From the NCBI GenBank assembly GCA_001650895.1, contig LXYH01000045.1:213902-277901 (forward strand): a stretch of 64,000 nt of DNA. The letters are read 5' to 3'. Shown here piece after piece: positions 25,450 through 34,908 of this stretch. This DNA comes from Rhodobacteraceae bacterium EhC02. Lineage in GTDB: Bacteria; Pseudomonadota; Alphaproteobacteria; Rhodobacterales; Rhodobacteraceae. Within the stretch, counting starts at the first letter, position 1. Each line of letters opens with the position of its first letter. Made by a program: the position numbers and the translations under genes. A model generated the notes under the pieces. It had not been told where the DNA came from, made no database searches, and was given only the letters and a program-made list of their open reading frames with translations.

Positions 25450-26865
25450 TCAGAAGGCCGCCAGCAATGTGTCGACCATTTCGCCAAGCGTTCGCATCAT
25501 GATTGCGTTCGCGCCGTAGCTTTGCTCGATGGCGACCAGTTGCTGCAATTCGTCGTCGACATTGACGCCCTGAAAGCCCAGCCGCGCGGTTTCCAGCACC
25601 TGCGCGCCGGCCCGCAGGGATTCTGCCCGGTTCTGTGCCGAACTGTGGCTGACCTTCTGATCGGCGATCATGGTGGGCACGAAATCCGACAGGCGCCCCT
25701 GGGCACCCAGGCCTGCCTCTGGCGACAGGGTGTAGACAGTGCTGAACGAGGCGATCATCGCCTCGATCCGGGTGCTGTCGCTTTGCGGGCCGGGGGCCGT
25801 GGCCCCGATTCCGTCGCGCATCCGCCACAGCGTATCGCCGCCCGGCCCGCGCACCGCCTCGTTGATCGTGATCCGCGCCGCCAGACCCGCAGCCGCCAAC
25901 GGATCGAAGGCCGCGCCGGCATCGGTGAAAAGCCCCGGCTGGCCCGGTGCCAGGGTGGTATCGGCGGTTGTGAAGGATTCCACCAGCATGCGCGCGGCTT
26001 CGTCCAGCTGGGTCTGCATGCGCGGCAGCACATCATTCAGCAGCGCGATCCGTCCGGCCAGTCGGCCGTCCTCGAAACCGCGCGCGCCGGACACGCCGGG
26101 TGTGATCTCGGCATCGCCCGCAAAGAGCCGCCCGTCAGCTGCGGAAAAGGTGACGGCATTGACATCGCGCCCTTCCAGCAGGGGTGTTCCCCCCGCCGTG
26201 TAGATCACGATGCCGCCGTCCGGCTGGCGTTGCACCCGCAGGTCGACGATTTGCGACATCTCGTCCAGCTTGGCGGCAAGGGTATCCTCAAGCGCAGCGG
26301 CGTCGCGGGTGCCCGGCTCGCGCAGGGCGATCTGGCGGTTGATCTCGGCGGTTTCCGACAACAGCCGGTTCAGCGTGACGACATCCGATGCAATGCCTTC
26401 ACGGGTATTCGCCGCCGTTTCGCTCAGGCGTCCGGACGTCGTGTTCAGCGTCGAGGCCACGCTGGCCGCCGCATCGAGCGCGGCGCGCTGCAAGCCGGGT
26501 TGCGCCGGATCGTTGGACAATTCGTCCAGCCGCGACTGCAAGGCGCTGATCCGCCCCTGAAGCGACAGCGGGTCACCCGGTTCGCCCAGAAGGGCGGCAT
26601 GAACCTTCAGGCCGTCGGCCACCGCGTCCTGCGTGGCCGTCCGGGACATTTCCTGGCGGTGCATCCGGTCAAGGGCCCCGTCCACCTCGCGCCGCAGCCC
26701 TTCGACCTGCACGCCGCTGCCGGTGGGCCCGCTGGTCAGCAGGATACTGCGCCGCACATAGTCGGCCCGGTCGGCGTTGGCGATGTTGTTGGAGGTCACT
26801 TCGGACCATGCAGCCGTCGCGGCAAGGCCGCTGCGGCTGCTGATGAAAGCGTTCGTGATACTCAT
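25450..26865 (-). CDS. flgK: Hook-filament junction protein FlgK
   Basis: First junction protein between hook and filament. 471 residues, typical length. N-terminal SRSGLAATAAWSEVTSNNIANADRADYVRRS and C-terminal GVNVDDELQQLVAIEQSYGANAIMMRTLGEMVDTLLAAF match FlgK. It precedes flgL in one transcription unit with flgE. Confidence 0.94.
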   Translation of the reverse strand: MSITNAFISSRSGLAATAAWSEVTSNNIANADRADYVRRSILLTSGPTGSGVQVEGLRREVDGALDRMHRQEMSRTATQDAVADGLKVHAALLGEPGDPLSLQGRISALQSRLDELSNDPAQPGLQRAALDAAASVASTLNTTSGRLSETAANTREGIASDVVTLNRLLSETAEINRQIALREPGTRDAAALEDTLAAKLDEMSQIVDLRVQRQPDGGIVIYTAGGTPLLEGRDVNAVTFSAADGRLFAGDAEITPGVSGARGFEDGRLAGRIALLNDVLPRMQTQLDEAARMLVESFTTADTTLAPGQPGLFTDAGAAFDPLAAAGLAARITINEAVRGPGGDTLWRMRDGIGATAPGPQSDSTRIEAMIASFSTVYTLSPEAGLGAQGRLSDFVPTMIADQKVSHSSAQNRAESLRAGAQVLETARLGFQGVNVDDELQQLVAIEQSYGANAIMMRTLGEMVDTLLAAF

Positions 26866-26886
26866 GGCCCCTGCCCTTTATGCTGA

Positions 26887-28197
26887 TCAGCGCTTGATCC
26901 GCAGGGTTTCGTCCAGCATCTCATCGGCGGTGGTGATGATCTTGGCGTTGGACGAATACGCGCGCTGCGTCTGGATGAGATCGGTCAGTTCCCGCGTCAC
27001 TTCGACGTTGGAACTTTCCAGTGCGCCCGCCGTGATGCTTCCGGCCGAGCCAACCTCGGCGTTGCTCAGACGCAGGCTGCCCGAGGCGCGCGACAACAGG
27101 AAGGCGTTGCCATCCGCCGTCAACAGGCCATTCGGGTTCGGCACCTCGGCCAAGGGGATATTGTACAGGGCGCGGCGCAGACCGTTGTCGAACACCCCGT
27201 AGACATCGCCACGTTCGTCGATTTCGGTCCTGACCAGCATGCCGGTCTGCGATCCGTCCGCCCCGATGGTCAGCGGCGCATAGTCACCGGCGAACTGGGT
27301 CATGCCGGTAAAGGTGCCCGGTGCACCGAAATCCAGCGTGATGTTCTGCGCAGGCGTGCCAACGGCAACCGTGGCCTGACCCGTCGCGGGATCAGAGCCC
27401 GCGAATCCGGTGAAGGTATAGGCCTGCGGCGAGCCGGCCTCGGGGCCGGTGGCGTTGAAGGTCACGTTCGCCGTGCCAAGCGTCGCGCCGGCGGGATCGG
27501 TCACTGTCACGTCCCAGACGTTGGCCACGCCCGTCGGCTGCCAGGCGAATTGAAGACGGGCGGCGGCGCCAAGCGGTGAAAAGAATTCGGCCGAGGAGAG
27601 GAAGGGGTCACCCGGCACGGCCAGGCCTGTCTGCTGGGCCGGCACGTTGCCACCGAATGTGATCGCCGTCGTGGGCGATCCGTTCATCTGGATGTCGCCG
27701 ACCTTGACTGTCTGAAGATCGCCGAAACCGTTGCGGTCCAGGGCACCCAGCGTGCCATCTTCGTTATAGGGAAAACCGGCCAGGTAGTAGCCTGCCGCAT
27801 TGCGCAGATAACCGTTTTCGTCCGGCAGGAAAGATCCGGCCCGCGTCAGACGGTAATTCGACTCGACCAGTTCGTCAGGGTTGCGGGACACGACGAAGAA
27901 CCCCGATCCGCTGATCGCAAGGTCGGTCGGGCGGCCCGTCGGGCGCAACACGCCGTCGACCGACACATCCGTGCCCTGCACGGCCTTGACGCCGGCAGCC
28001 GCAAGTCCGGTGGTTCCGCCGGTGGTGTTGGTGGCCACGACGGTGTTGCTGGTCGTGGTGGTGGTCACCATCTGCGCGAAACTGCGCCGGTAGCCATCCG
28101 TGTTCGCGTTCGCGATATTGTCCGCGATACGGTCGACAGCGGTCGAATTGGCGCGCAGACCGCTGACCCCGGTCTGCATCGAGTTGGAAATGCTCAT
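26887..28197 (-). CDS. flgE: Flagellar hook protein FlgE
   Basis: Hook subunit. 436 residues. N-terminal MQTGVSGLRANSTAVDRIADNIANANTDGYRRSFAQM and the C-terminal coiled-coil segment (ESSNVEVTRELTDLIQTQRAYSSNAKIITTADEMLDETLRI) are standard. A 117-base gap separates it from the gene upstream and contains an AT-rich stretch (around 28246-28262), so it may have its own promoter. Confidence 0.96.
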   Translation of the reverse strand: MSISNSMQTGVSGLRANSTAVDRIADNIANANTDGYRRSFAQMVTTTTTSNTVVATNTTGGTTGLAAAGVKAVQGTDVSVDGVLRPTGRPTDLAISGSGFFVVSRNPDELVESNYRLTRAGSFLPDENGYLRNAAGYYLAGFPYNEDGTLGALDRNGFGDLQTVKVGDIQMNGSPTTAITFGGNVPAQQTGLAVPGDPFLSSAEFFSPLGAAARLQFAWQPTGVANVWDVTVTDPAGATLGTANVTFNATGPEAGSPQAYTFTGFAGSDPATGQATVAVGTPAQNITLDFGAPGTFTGMTQFAGDYAPLTIGADGSQTGMLVRTEIDERGDVYGVFDNGLRRALYNIPLAEVPNPNGLLTADGNAFLLSRASGSLRLSNAEVGSAGSITAGALESSNVEVTRELTDLIQTQRAYSSNAKIITTADEMLDETLRIKR

Positions 28198-28314
28198 GTT
28201 AAAGCGTCCTTCTTGTTGGTTGCCACCAGCGCCTGACAGAATTGCCTCATTGTTATATATTGGCGGCGGAGTTTTCGGTGCGGTTAAGGATTTCTTCGGT
28301 CGTCATCGCAGATG

Positions 28315-30285
28315 TCATGGCATGGCGCTGCTCCCGACGGATTGAAGCATGCGCAAGGCATTGTCGGCCTTTTCCACCCTTTGCCGGGCAGAAGCGTCGC
28401 GCAGCGGCAGCACATCGGGCGCCTCGGCGGTCAGCCCCTCGGCCAGGGCGGCCCAGCGGTCCCCCAGTTCCGGAAAGCTGCGGGTCAATTCGCGCAGACG
28501 GTCGGGATCGCCGCTGCGGAAGGTGGCAAGCAGCAGGTTGATCCGATCCTCGGCCTGCATGCCGGGACCAAGGCGGCGCAACAGCAGTTCATAGGCCTCG
28601 CGCGCCACGTCCCATTCGCCCAGTTCGAAAGCAGCCTCGGCGCGCAGTCGGCGGTAGGCGTCGCTTGGCGCGACCATCCGGGTGGTCAGAACATCGGCGG
28701 GCCTGTCGGTCGCGGCGAAAAGCGCAGCACGCAGGAAGTTGTAGCGGTCCTGCAGCAACGGGTCGGCGGCGGTGACCGGTTCGGCAAGCAGCGCCTCGGC
28801 CTCGGACAGGCGCCCACCCTGCTGCAAGGCCGCCGCATGTTTCAGGCGCAGCCGGTCACTGGCCAGGTCTTGCGCCGCCATCGCCGCCACATCGGCAGGG
28901 CCGGGATCTTCCACGGGGCTTTCCTGCGCGTCGATCTGCGCCCGCAACGCCGCATATTCGGCGGCGGCCAGACCGCTGGCCCCGCTTTCGGCCAGAAGAT
29001 CGGCGAAAGCCTCGGCCAGCGGGGGGAACATCTGATCAAAGCGATAGTCACGCGCGATGGCACGGTGCGCAGACACCATTTCCGCAAGGGGAATATCGCC
29101 AGCCAGCCCCCGTTCATAGATCGCCGCGATCATCGCATGGGCCTGCCGGACGGCGGCTTCGGCCTCGCGCGTGTCGGGATGCAGCCGGATGATATCGGCC
29201 AATGCATCCAGCGCAGGCAGGTCACGCCGCTCGGCCAGTTCCAGCCCGGCGATACGTTGCAGCGTCGCAAGGCCCAGCGCGTCCCCGGTCCAGAGGGCGC
29301 GGGTCTGCTGCAGCAATTGCCGCGCGTCATCCGTCTGCAAGGTGCCAGTGGTGCGCCCGATGTCGATCAGCGCAAGACGGGACCGTTGCGCCCATACATC
29401 CGTGCCGGCCGCCGCCAGTGCGTGATTGTCGAAGGCGGCCACGAGGTCGCCGCCAAGCGCCGCAGCGCGCCCCAGAAGATAGCGATAGGCGCTGCTCGGA
29501 CCCTTGTCCTCGCGCGGGGCAAGCCGGGTGGCCAGATCCCGCGCCACATCCCATGCACCGCTTTCGATCGCAGCCATCAGAAGCGGCGGCAAGGCCGCAT
29601 CGGACAGCGCGACAGGATACCCCCTGAGCACGGCAGCCGCCTTGGGCAGCAAGGGGCGCGCCGCGTCGAAATTGCCCGCCGCCACATGGTGCAGCGCATC
29701 GAAAAGCGGCGCATCGGCCCATCCTTCGGGCGCAAGCCCGGGGGATGCGCCAAAGCCGTCCAGTGCGGCGCCCAGCGCGGCGGCACGCCCGGCCTGGGTC
29801 GGCGCCAGTTGCGGGCTGCCTGCGGATAGGCCACCCTTTGCGTCGGGCACGGCATGCAGAAAGGACCGCGCCTCGGGCAACATGCGTTGCGACAGGTGCA
29901 GCGCGGCCAGATCAAGCAGCAGGTCTATCTCCGTCGGGGCGGGGCGGATCGCGGTTTGCAGCCGGTCCCGCAGATCCGCAAGTGCCCGGGTCAACCTTTG
30001 CCGGTCCTCAAGGAAAAGAGCCGGATCGAACCGCGCGATTTCCGGGGCAAGGGGCGGCAAGGACAGATGCCGCGCGGGCGCACGCGACGCAGGCGGATAG
30101 GGGATGTTCTGGGCCAGACGCCCAGCCACCTCATCGTCAGGGCTGGCCGCAGCAGGCGACAGGCCCACCGCTGACAGTGCAAGCACCAGGCAAAGCGCAA
30201 ACACGGCACGCCCGGACCCGCCGCAGGCGGGATCTGCACCTTGGGGCGCACATGAACATCCATGTTGAAGGGCTACAAAATCCAC
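28315..30285 (-). CDS. Periplasmic helical-repeat protein of flagellar cluster
   Basis: 656 residues. An N-terminal secretion signal (h-region about 27-45, cleavage near PAAAS) is followed by an almost all-helical Ala/Leu-rich protein with TPR/Sel1-like helical hairpins from about residue 70 to the end. No catalytic motif is visible. Rhizobial flagellar operons carry the periplasmic motor protein MotC at a similar place, and the MotE-like gene (11185-11832) would be its partner, but I cannot show homology to MotC; this protein is also longer than the 430 or so residues I recall for MotC. The N-terminus is uncertain: the ATG at 30285 leaves about 25 residues before the hydrophobic core, and GTG starts closer to it exist. 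Confidence 0.65.
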   Translation of the reverse strand: MDFVALQHGCSCAPQGADPACGGSGRAVFALCLVLALSAVGLSPAAASPDDEVAGRLAQNIPYPPASRAPARHLSLPPLAPEIARFDPALFLEDRQRLTRALADLRDRLQTAIRPAPTEIDLLLDLAALHLSQRMLPEARSFLHAVPDAKGGLSAGSPQLAPTQAGRAAALGAALDGFGASPGLAPEGWADAPLFDALHHVAAGNFDAARPLLPKAAAVLRGYPVALSDAALPPLLMAAIESGAWDVARDLATRLAPREDKGPSSAYRYLLGRAAALGGDLVAAFDNHALAAAGTDVWAQRSRLALIDIGRTTGTLQTDDARQLLQQTRALWTGDALGLATLQRIAGLELAERRDLPALDALADIIRLHPDTREAEAAVRQAHAMIAAIYERGLAGDIPLAEMVSAHRAIARDYRFDQMFPPLAEAFADLLAESGASGLAAAEYAALRAQIDAQESPVEDPGPADVAAMAAQDLASDRLRLKHAAALQQGGRLSEAEALLAEPVTAADPLLQDRYNFLRAALFAATDRPADVLTTRMVAPSDAYRRLRAEAAFELGEWDVAREAYELLLRRLGPGMQAEDRINLLLATFRSGDPDRLRELTRSFPELGDRWAALAEGLTAEAPDVLPLRDASARQRVEKADNALRMLQSVGSSAMP

Positions 30286-30404
30286 GATTTATCCCATGCT
30301 TACATCCTCCTTTTCATGTATAAACAAAAAATAATCAACAACAGTGTTTGATTTGTTCATGAAGCATGCCTATTCTGCGGCGGAAACATCACTGGGGTCA
30401 TGCC
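30286..30404. promoter_or_regulatory. Divergent promoter region with CATGTATA
   Basis: AT-rich gap between the 656-residue protein gene and flgF. Contains CATGTATA (30315-30322) and, on the opposite strand, CATGAACAAATCAAACA (complement of 30344-30360), closely related to CATGTATAAAATCAAACA upstream of motA. The two copies face each other, one toward each gene. Confidence 0.55.
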
Positions 30405-31157
30405 TTGGACAATTCGACCTATGTCTCGCTTTCGCTTGCAACCGCCCTCCGGCGCGAGATGGACGTTGCCGCAAACAACATGGCGAATGCCAACACGACC
30501 GGCTTCAAGGCCGAGCGGGTGGTCTTTTCTTCTTATCTGCACAGCGATCCGGCGGCGGCGACGGGCGACACCAATTTCCTGATCGACCAGGGATCCTATG
30601 TGGATGCGCGACAGGGTGCCCTGTCGCAGACCGGCAACCTGCTGGACGTGGCGCTGAAGGGCGATGGCTGGTTCGGCTATGAAACGCCGCAGGGGCAGCG
30701 GGCCTATGGGCGCGAAGGAAGCCTTGCGGTCGATGCGCAGGGCAATCTTGTCACCCTGACAGGCGCGCGGGTTCTGGATATCGGGGGCAATCCGATTGCC
30801 CTGCCGCCCGATGTGGGCGCTGACCTGGCGATTTCGCGTTCCGGCGTCATTTCCAGCCTGAACAACGGGGTGATCGGCCAGATCGGTGTCTTCGGGCTTC
30901 CCGATCTTCAGGTCTACGAGCGGATCGGCAACGGCATGTTCGTGCCACCGGATGTCGAAGGCATTCGCCCACCCGTGCCCGACACCGTGACCGAGGTCAT
31001 CCAGGGCGCCATCGAGGGCAGCAACATCCAGCCGGTGGTCGAGATGACACGCATGATGTCGATCCAGAAAGCCTATGAGCGCGCCGTCCAGCTGATGAAC
31101 AGCGAAGACGAGTTGCGGCGCGACATGCTGCGCCGGATCGGCAGCCCGTCGGGGTAA
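30405..31157 (+). CDS. flgF: Flagellar proximal rod protein FlgF
   Basis: Rod subunit. 250 residues if started at TTG 30405 (DNSTYVSLSLATALRREMDV), which matches the usual FlgF N-terminus and has CTGGGG 7 bases upstream; an ATG 13 codons earlier (30366) adds a basic leader not seen in the family. The rod signature AANNMANANTTGFKAERV and C-terminal VIQGAIEGSNIQPVVEMTRMM are conserved. First gene of flgF-flgG-flgA-flgH-fliL-like. Confidence 0.93.
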   Translation: MDNSTYVSLSLATALRREMDVAANNMANANTTGFKAERVVFSSYLHSDPAAATGDTNFLIDQGSYVDARQGALSQTGNLLDVALKGDGWFGYETPQGQRAYGREGSLAVDAQGNLVTLTGARVLDIGGNPIALPPDVGADLAISRSGVISSLNNGVIGQIGVFGLPDLQVYERIGNGMFVPPDVEGIRPPVPDTVTEVIQGAIEGSNIQPVVEMTRMMSIQKAYERAVQLMNSEDELRRDMLRRIGSPSG

Positions 31158-31233
31158 CAGACCGGGCCGGGACGCAGCAGCACCAGACAAGTGACAGGGG
31201 CCAACCCTCGTCAGGACAAAGGAAGGGCAGGAC

Positions 31234-32019
31234 ATGAAGGCACTTGGCATTGCGGCGACGGGCATGCTGGCACAGCAGACCAATGTCGACGTCATCTCGA
31301 ACAACATCGCGAACGCCAATACGACCGGCTTCAAAAGCAGCCGCGCCGCGTTCCAGGACCTGATCTACGAGACGCAGCGCCGCGAGGGGTCGCTGACGTC
31401 GGACGCAGGCACCCTGCGCCCCACCGGGGTTGATGTTGGCCTTGGCGTGCAGACGGTGGGCACCGTGCGGCTGAACACGCAAGGCGGGTTGCTGGCCACC
31501 GAGAACCAGCTTGATCTTGCCATCGACGGGCGCGGCTTCTTCACGGTGAACCTGCCCGACGGCGGGCAGGCCTTCACCCGCGACGGCGCCTTCCAGCTGT
31601 CGCCCGAAGGCCAGATCGTCACGCTGCAGGGCTATGAGCTGGATCCGGGGATCGTGCTGCCGGAAAACACCGTCAACATCGCGGTGGGCGAAACCGGCAC
31701 GGTCATGGCCTATGTCGAGAACGATCCCGTTCCCGTAGATCTGGGGCGGATCACCATGGCCACCTTTGTGAACGAGGCCGGGATGCGTACGCTTGGCAAC
31801 AACCTGTTGCAGGCGACAACCGCGTCGGGCGACCCGCTGCAGGCCAATCCGGGCGATCCAGGCGTCGGGATCATCCGGCAGGGCTATCTCGAGAATTCGA
31901 ACGTCAACATCATCCAGCAGATCACCGACCTCATCTCGGCGCAGCGCGCCTACGAGATGAACTCCAAGGCGATCTCGACCGCGGATCAGATGATGTCCAC
32001 CGCGAACCAGATCAGGTGA
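31234..32019 (+). CDS. flgG: Flagellar distal rod protein FlgG
   Basis: Distal rod subunit. 261 residues, exactly family length. Starts MKALGIAATGMLAQQTNVDVISNNIANANTTGFK and ends with EMNSKAISTADQMMSTANQIR. GAAAGGGCAGG lies upstream. 76 bases separate it from flgF. Confidence 0.97.
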   Translation: MKALGIAATGMLAQQTNVDVISNNIANANTTGFKSSRAAFQDLIYETQRREGSLTSDAGTLRPTGVDVGLGVQTVGTVRLNTQGGLLATENQLDLAIDGRGFFTVNLPDGGQAFTRDGAFQLSPEGQIVTLQGYELDPGIVLPENTVNIAVGETGTVMAYVENDPVPVDLGRITMATFVNEAGMRTLGNNLLQATTASGDPLQANPGDPGVGIIRQGYLENSNVNIIQQITDLISAQRAYEMNSKAISTADQMMSTANQIR

Positions 32020-32020
32020 C

Positions 32021-32746
32021 ATGCAGATGCTGCCCGTCATGACCATTCGCACAGCAGGACGCGCCGCACGGGCTGCCGCCTTGCGGGCGGGGCATGTCCT
32101 GGCGGCGCTGGCCTGCCTGACCACCGGTCCCGCGCTGGCAGGAACGGTGCCGCTGGAACAGCTGATCGAGGAAAAGGCCCGCGACAGCGCCGGTCCCGCC
32201 ATGCCGCCGCGCGGGCGCTTCGATATCTCGGTTCAGTCCGGCGCGCCAAGCGATGCGCTGCTGATCTCGGCCTGGTGGAACGATCCGGCCACGGGACGGT
32301 TCGCGGCCAATGTCGTGACCGATGCGGGCGACGTGCGCCGCGTAAACGGTCTGGCCACGCTGATCGTGCCTGTGCCGGTGCCGACGCGCCGCCTGATGCC
32401 CGGCGATATCGTCAGCGAAACCGATCTGGGCATGGTCGACCTGCCGGCAAGCCGGATCGGCGCCTTCACGATAACCGACCCTGCCGAACTTGTCGGGATG
32501 CAGGTGCGCAGCCTTCTGACCGAAGGGCGCGCCGTCACGGTGCAAGCCGTCATGCAGCCTCTGGTGATCGGGCGCGGCAGTCTGGTCTCGATCCGCTATT
32601 CCGACGGCGCGCTTGAGCTGTCTGCGCCCGGTCGGGCGCTTGGCGACGCCCATCGCGGCCAGGAAGTACGGATCGTCAATCTTGTCAGCAACACAGCCCT
32701 GGTGGGGATCGCCACCGCAGAAGGCATAGTAGAGGTCAGACGGTGA
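32021..32746 (+). CDS. flgA: P-ring assembly chaperone FlgA
   Basis: Periplasmic chaperone for FlgI. 241 residues with a signal peptide ending near ALAGT and the SAF domain typical of FlgA (VPTRRLMPGDIVSETDLGMVDLP, near 120-145), followed by the C-terminal ChapFlgA domain (LVSIRYSDGALELSAPGRAL...GQEVRIVN). One base separates it from flgG, and its stop overlaps the flgH GTG start. Confidence 0.92.
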   Translation: MQMLPVMTIRTAGRAARAAALRAGHVLAALACLTTGPALAGTVPLEQLIEEKARDSAGPAMPPRGRFDISVQSGAPSDALLISAWWNDPATGRFAANVVTDAGDVRRVNGLATLIVPVPVPTRRLMPGDIVSETDLGMVDLPASRIGAFTITDPAELVGMQVRSLLTEGRAVTVQAVMQPLVIGRGSLVSIRYSDGALELSAPGRALGDAHRGQEVRIVNLVSNTALVGIATAEGIVEVRR

Positions 32747-33543
32747 GCATCGAAACGTCCCGCCCCGCGCATCAATCGCGCAACAGATCAATCACGCGCG
32801 GCATGCGCTGCAACCCAACGCTTGGTGCGCGCCTGGGCGCGGCACTTGCCGCCCTTGCCCTGGTGTCGGCCTGCGGCGATCCGCGCGATGCGTTCAACCG
32901 CGATCCGCAGGTGTCCGACATTTCGGTGTCCAACGGCACGATCCCCGAGGCCTCTTTCGTGCAGGTCCCCATGCCCCCGCCTGACGCACCGCGCACCTAT
33001 CAGCGGGCAGAAGCCTCGTCCCTGTGGCAGCGCAGTTCGGGCGGTTTCTTTGCCGATCAGCGCGCCTCGCGCGTGGGCGACATCCTGACCATCGACATCC
33101 GCATCGACGACCGGGCGCAGTTGCGCAACGCCAGCCAGAGGGAAAGATCAGGCTCGGGCAATGCGGGTTTTCCGGGCCTTCTTGGCCTCGACAACTTGCC
33201 GACCGGTGACATCATCGACATGAGTTCGACATTCGAGGCGTCAGGTTCAGGGTCCATAAACCGCGGGGAATCCATCGACCTCAAGGTGGCCGCACTGGTC
33301 GTTCAGAAACTGCCGAACGGCAATCTGGTCATCGCGGGACGCCAAGAAGTGAAGGTCAACCAAGAGTTGCGCGAACTGCGGGTCGCGGGAATCATCCGCC
33401 CGCAGGACATCCGCATGAACAATACGATCCCCTACGACAAGGTGGCCGAGGCACGGATCACCTATGGTGGACGTGGGCAATTGTCGCGCCAGCAGCAGCG
33501 CAGCTATGGCGAAGACGTGGTAGACATCATTTTGCCCTACTAA
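32743..33543 (+). CDS. flgH: Flagellar L-ring lipoprotein FlgH
   Basis: Outer-membrane L ring. 266 residues from GTG, with a lipobox LVSAC (Cys44, or Cys24 if translation starts at the ATG at 32803). The C-terminal half carries FlgH signatures (RASRVGDILTIDIRIDDRAQ, LVIAGRQEVKVNQELRELRVAGIIRPQDI). GTGA overlap with the flgA stop argues for the GTG start. Confidence 0.94.
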   Translation: MSIETSRPAHQSRNRSITRGMRCNPTLGARLGAALAALALVSACGDPRDAFNRDPQVSDISVSNGTIPEASFVQVPMPPPDAPRTYQRAEASSLWQRSSGGFFADQRASRVGDILTIDIRIDDRAQLRNASQRERSGSGNAGFPGLLGLDNLPTGDIIDMSSTFEASGSGSINRGESIDLKVAALVVQKLPNGNLVIAGRQEVKVNQELRELRVAGIIRPQDIRMNNTIPYDKVAEARITYGGRGQLSRQQQRSYGEDVVDIILPY

Positions 33544-33574
33544 GGCTGAAGTCTGACCGCATTCCCGTGCGATC

Positions 33575-33594
33575 CCTCCGAGAGGAATCGGAGG
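33575..33594 (+). other. Small hairpin between flgH and fliL-like gene
   Basis: A perfect 7-bp stem CCTCCGA/TCGGAGG with a 6-base loop in the 64-base gap. It has no U-tail, so it is more likely an RNA processing or stability element than a terminator. Confidence 0.4.
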
Positions 33595-33607
33595 CTCGGG
33601 TCACGGA

Positions 33608-34213
33608 ATGAAGCTATTCCCCATCGTCGCGGTCGTTGCCGTCGGCACATTTGCGTCTGCAGGGTATTTTGCAGGCAGCCTTATCGCAGGCGCACATCCT
33701 GTGGATGCATCCGCCATGCATGAGGCAGCACCCGCAGCACATGACAGCACGACACCGGCCGACCCGGCGGCATCATCCGCAGCCGAAGCGGATGCGATCC
33801 TGCGCGCGGCGGAATCCAGCATCAACGCGGCAGCCGCCGAAAAGCCCGCACCGGATGAGGTGGAAAAATCCCCCGCCCCGGCAACACCCGGCCCGCATCT
33901 GATCAAGATGGAAAGTGTGACCATGCCGGTGCGCAAGCGGGAAAGCGTGACCTTTGTCGTCGCGGATGTGGCAGTCGCAGTGGCCGACGCGGAACGCGCC
34001 GCGCATTACAAGATCCCGCAGAATGCGGCGCTGCTGCAGGCGGCGATCGAAAGCGCGATGGCCCGCGCGGCAGAAACCCCGGTCCTGCGTGGTGTCGCCA
34101 TCGATTCACAGCTTCTGTCGGGCAGCATCAAGTCGGACCTCCAGGAAGAGTTCGCCGACGTCGAGGACGTGTTGTTCCTGACCCTTTACAAGCACGACGT
34201 CGGCTTCAACTGA
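33608..34213 (+). CDS. Membrane-anchored FliL-like protein
   Basis: 201 residues: one N-terminal membrane helix (about 4-27), an Ala/Pro/Glu-rich linker (30-100) and a folded C-terminal region (about 100-201, SVTFVVADVAVAVADAERA... to VEDVLFLTLYKHDVGF). Layout and place after flgH match the FliL-related genes of alphaproteobacterial flgH operons, but sequence similarity to the true FliL at 13236-13820 is low. Converges with flgD with a 16-base gap. Confidence 0.55.
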   Translation: MKLFPIVAVVAVGTFASAGYFAGSLIAGAHPVDASAMHEAAPAAHDSTTPADPAASSAAEADAILRAAESSINAAAAEKPAPDEVEKSPAPATPGPHLIKMESVTMPVRKRESVTFVVADVAVAVADAERAAHYKIPQNAALLQAAIESAMARAAETPVLRGVAIDSQLLSGSIKSDLQEEFADVEDVLFLTLYKHDVGFN

Positions 34214-34229
34214 TCCGCGCGCCGCAGCG

Positions 34230-34898
34230 TCAGCGCACGGCGGTCACGGTTCCGGCAAAGGCCGTGTCACCATTGCGCAGCAACATGGTCGTGACGCCCC
34301 CGGCAAAGCTCAGCTGTTCGACGCGGGTTGTCGATGACGTGTCATACGGCACGGCGTTGTCGGCGGAATCCCGCGCCAGCACCTCGACACGGAACACGCC
34401 ATCGGGCACCGGCAGGCCATCGACATCTCGCCCATCCCATGTGACGGCATGATCCGTGCCGCCGATGCCGGGCTGGCCCGTCATTTCGCGCAGGACCGTT
34501 CCATCCGCCGTCATGACCCGGATGGCGACATCGGTCGCATCACGCGACAAGGCATAGGTGAAGGCGGCCTGACCATCGCGCAACTCGACCCGGTCCGTGG
34601 GAACGGTCACGTCGCGCCCGATCAGCTGCACATCCGAGAGCGACTCGACATTGCTCAGCCTCGTGTCGATCTTTTCGAGATTGGCATTGGTCACGATCGA
34701 TTGCTCGACCTGCGTCAACTGGGCCAGCTGCGACACGAATGTCGTGGAATCCATCGGTTCCAGCGGATCCTGGTTCGACACCTGCGCAATCAGAAGCTTC
34801 AGGAAACTCTGGTAGTCGGTATCAAGCTTGTCCTTGGCGATGTTCGAGTCGGTTGTCGTCGTCAGGCCACCGGTTGCCGTGCTGGGTGAAATTTCCAT
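34230..34898 (-). CDS. flgD: Hook-capping protein FlgD
   Basis: Scaffold for hook polymerisation. 222 residues. The N-terminal signature DYQSFLKLLIAQVSNQDPLEPMDSTTFVSQLAQLTQVEQS is diagnostic; the C-terminal FlgD Ig-like/Tudor region includes GTDHAVTWDGRDVDGLPVPDGVFRVEV. It lies 10 bases after fliK, as is usual. Confidence 0.96.
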   Translation of the reverse strand: MEISPSTATGGLTTTTDSNIAKDKLDTDYQSFLKLLIAQVSNQDPLEPMDSTTFVSQLAQLTQVEQSIVTNANLEKIDTRLSNVESLSDVQLIGRDVTVPTDRVELRDGQAAFTYALSRDATDVAIRVMTADGTVLREMTGQPGIGGTDHAVTWDGRDVDGLPVPDGVFRVEVLARDSADNAVPYDTSSTTRVEQLSFAGGVTTMLLRNGDTAFAGTVTAVR

Positions 34899-34908
34899 GG
34901 CTTGTCCT

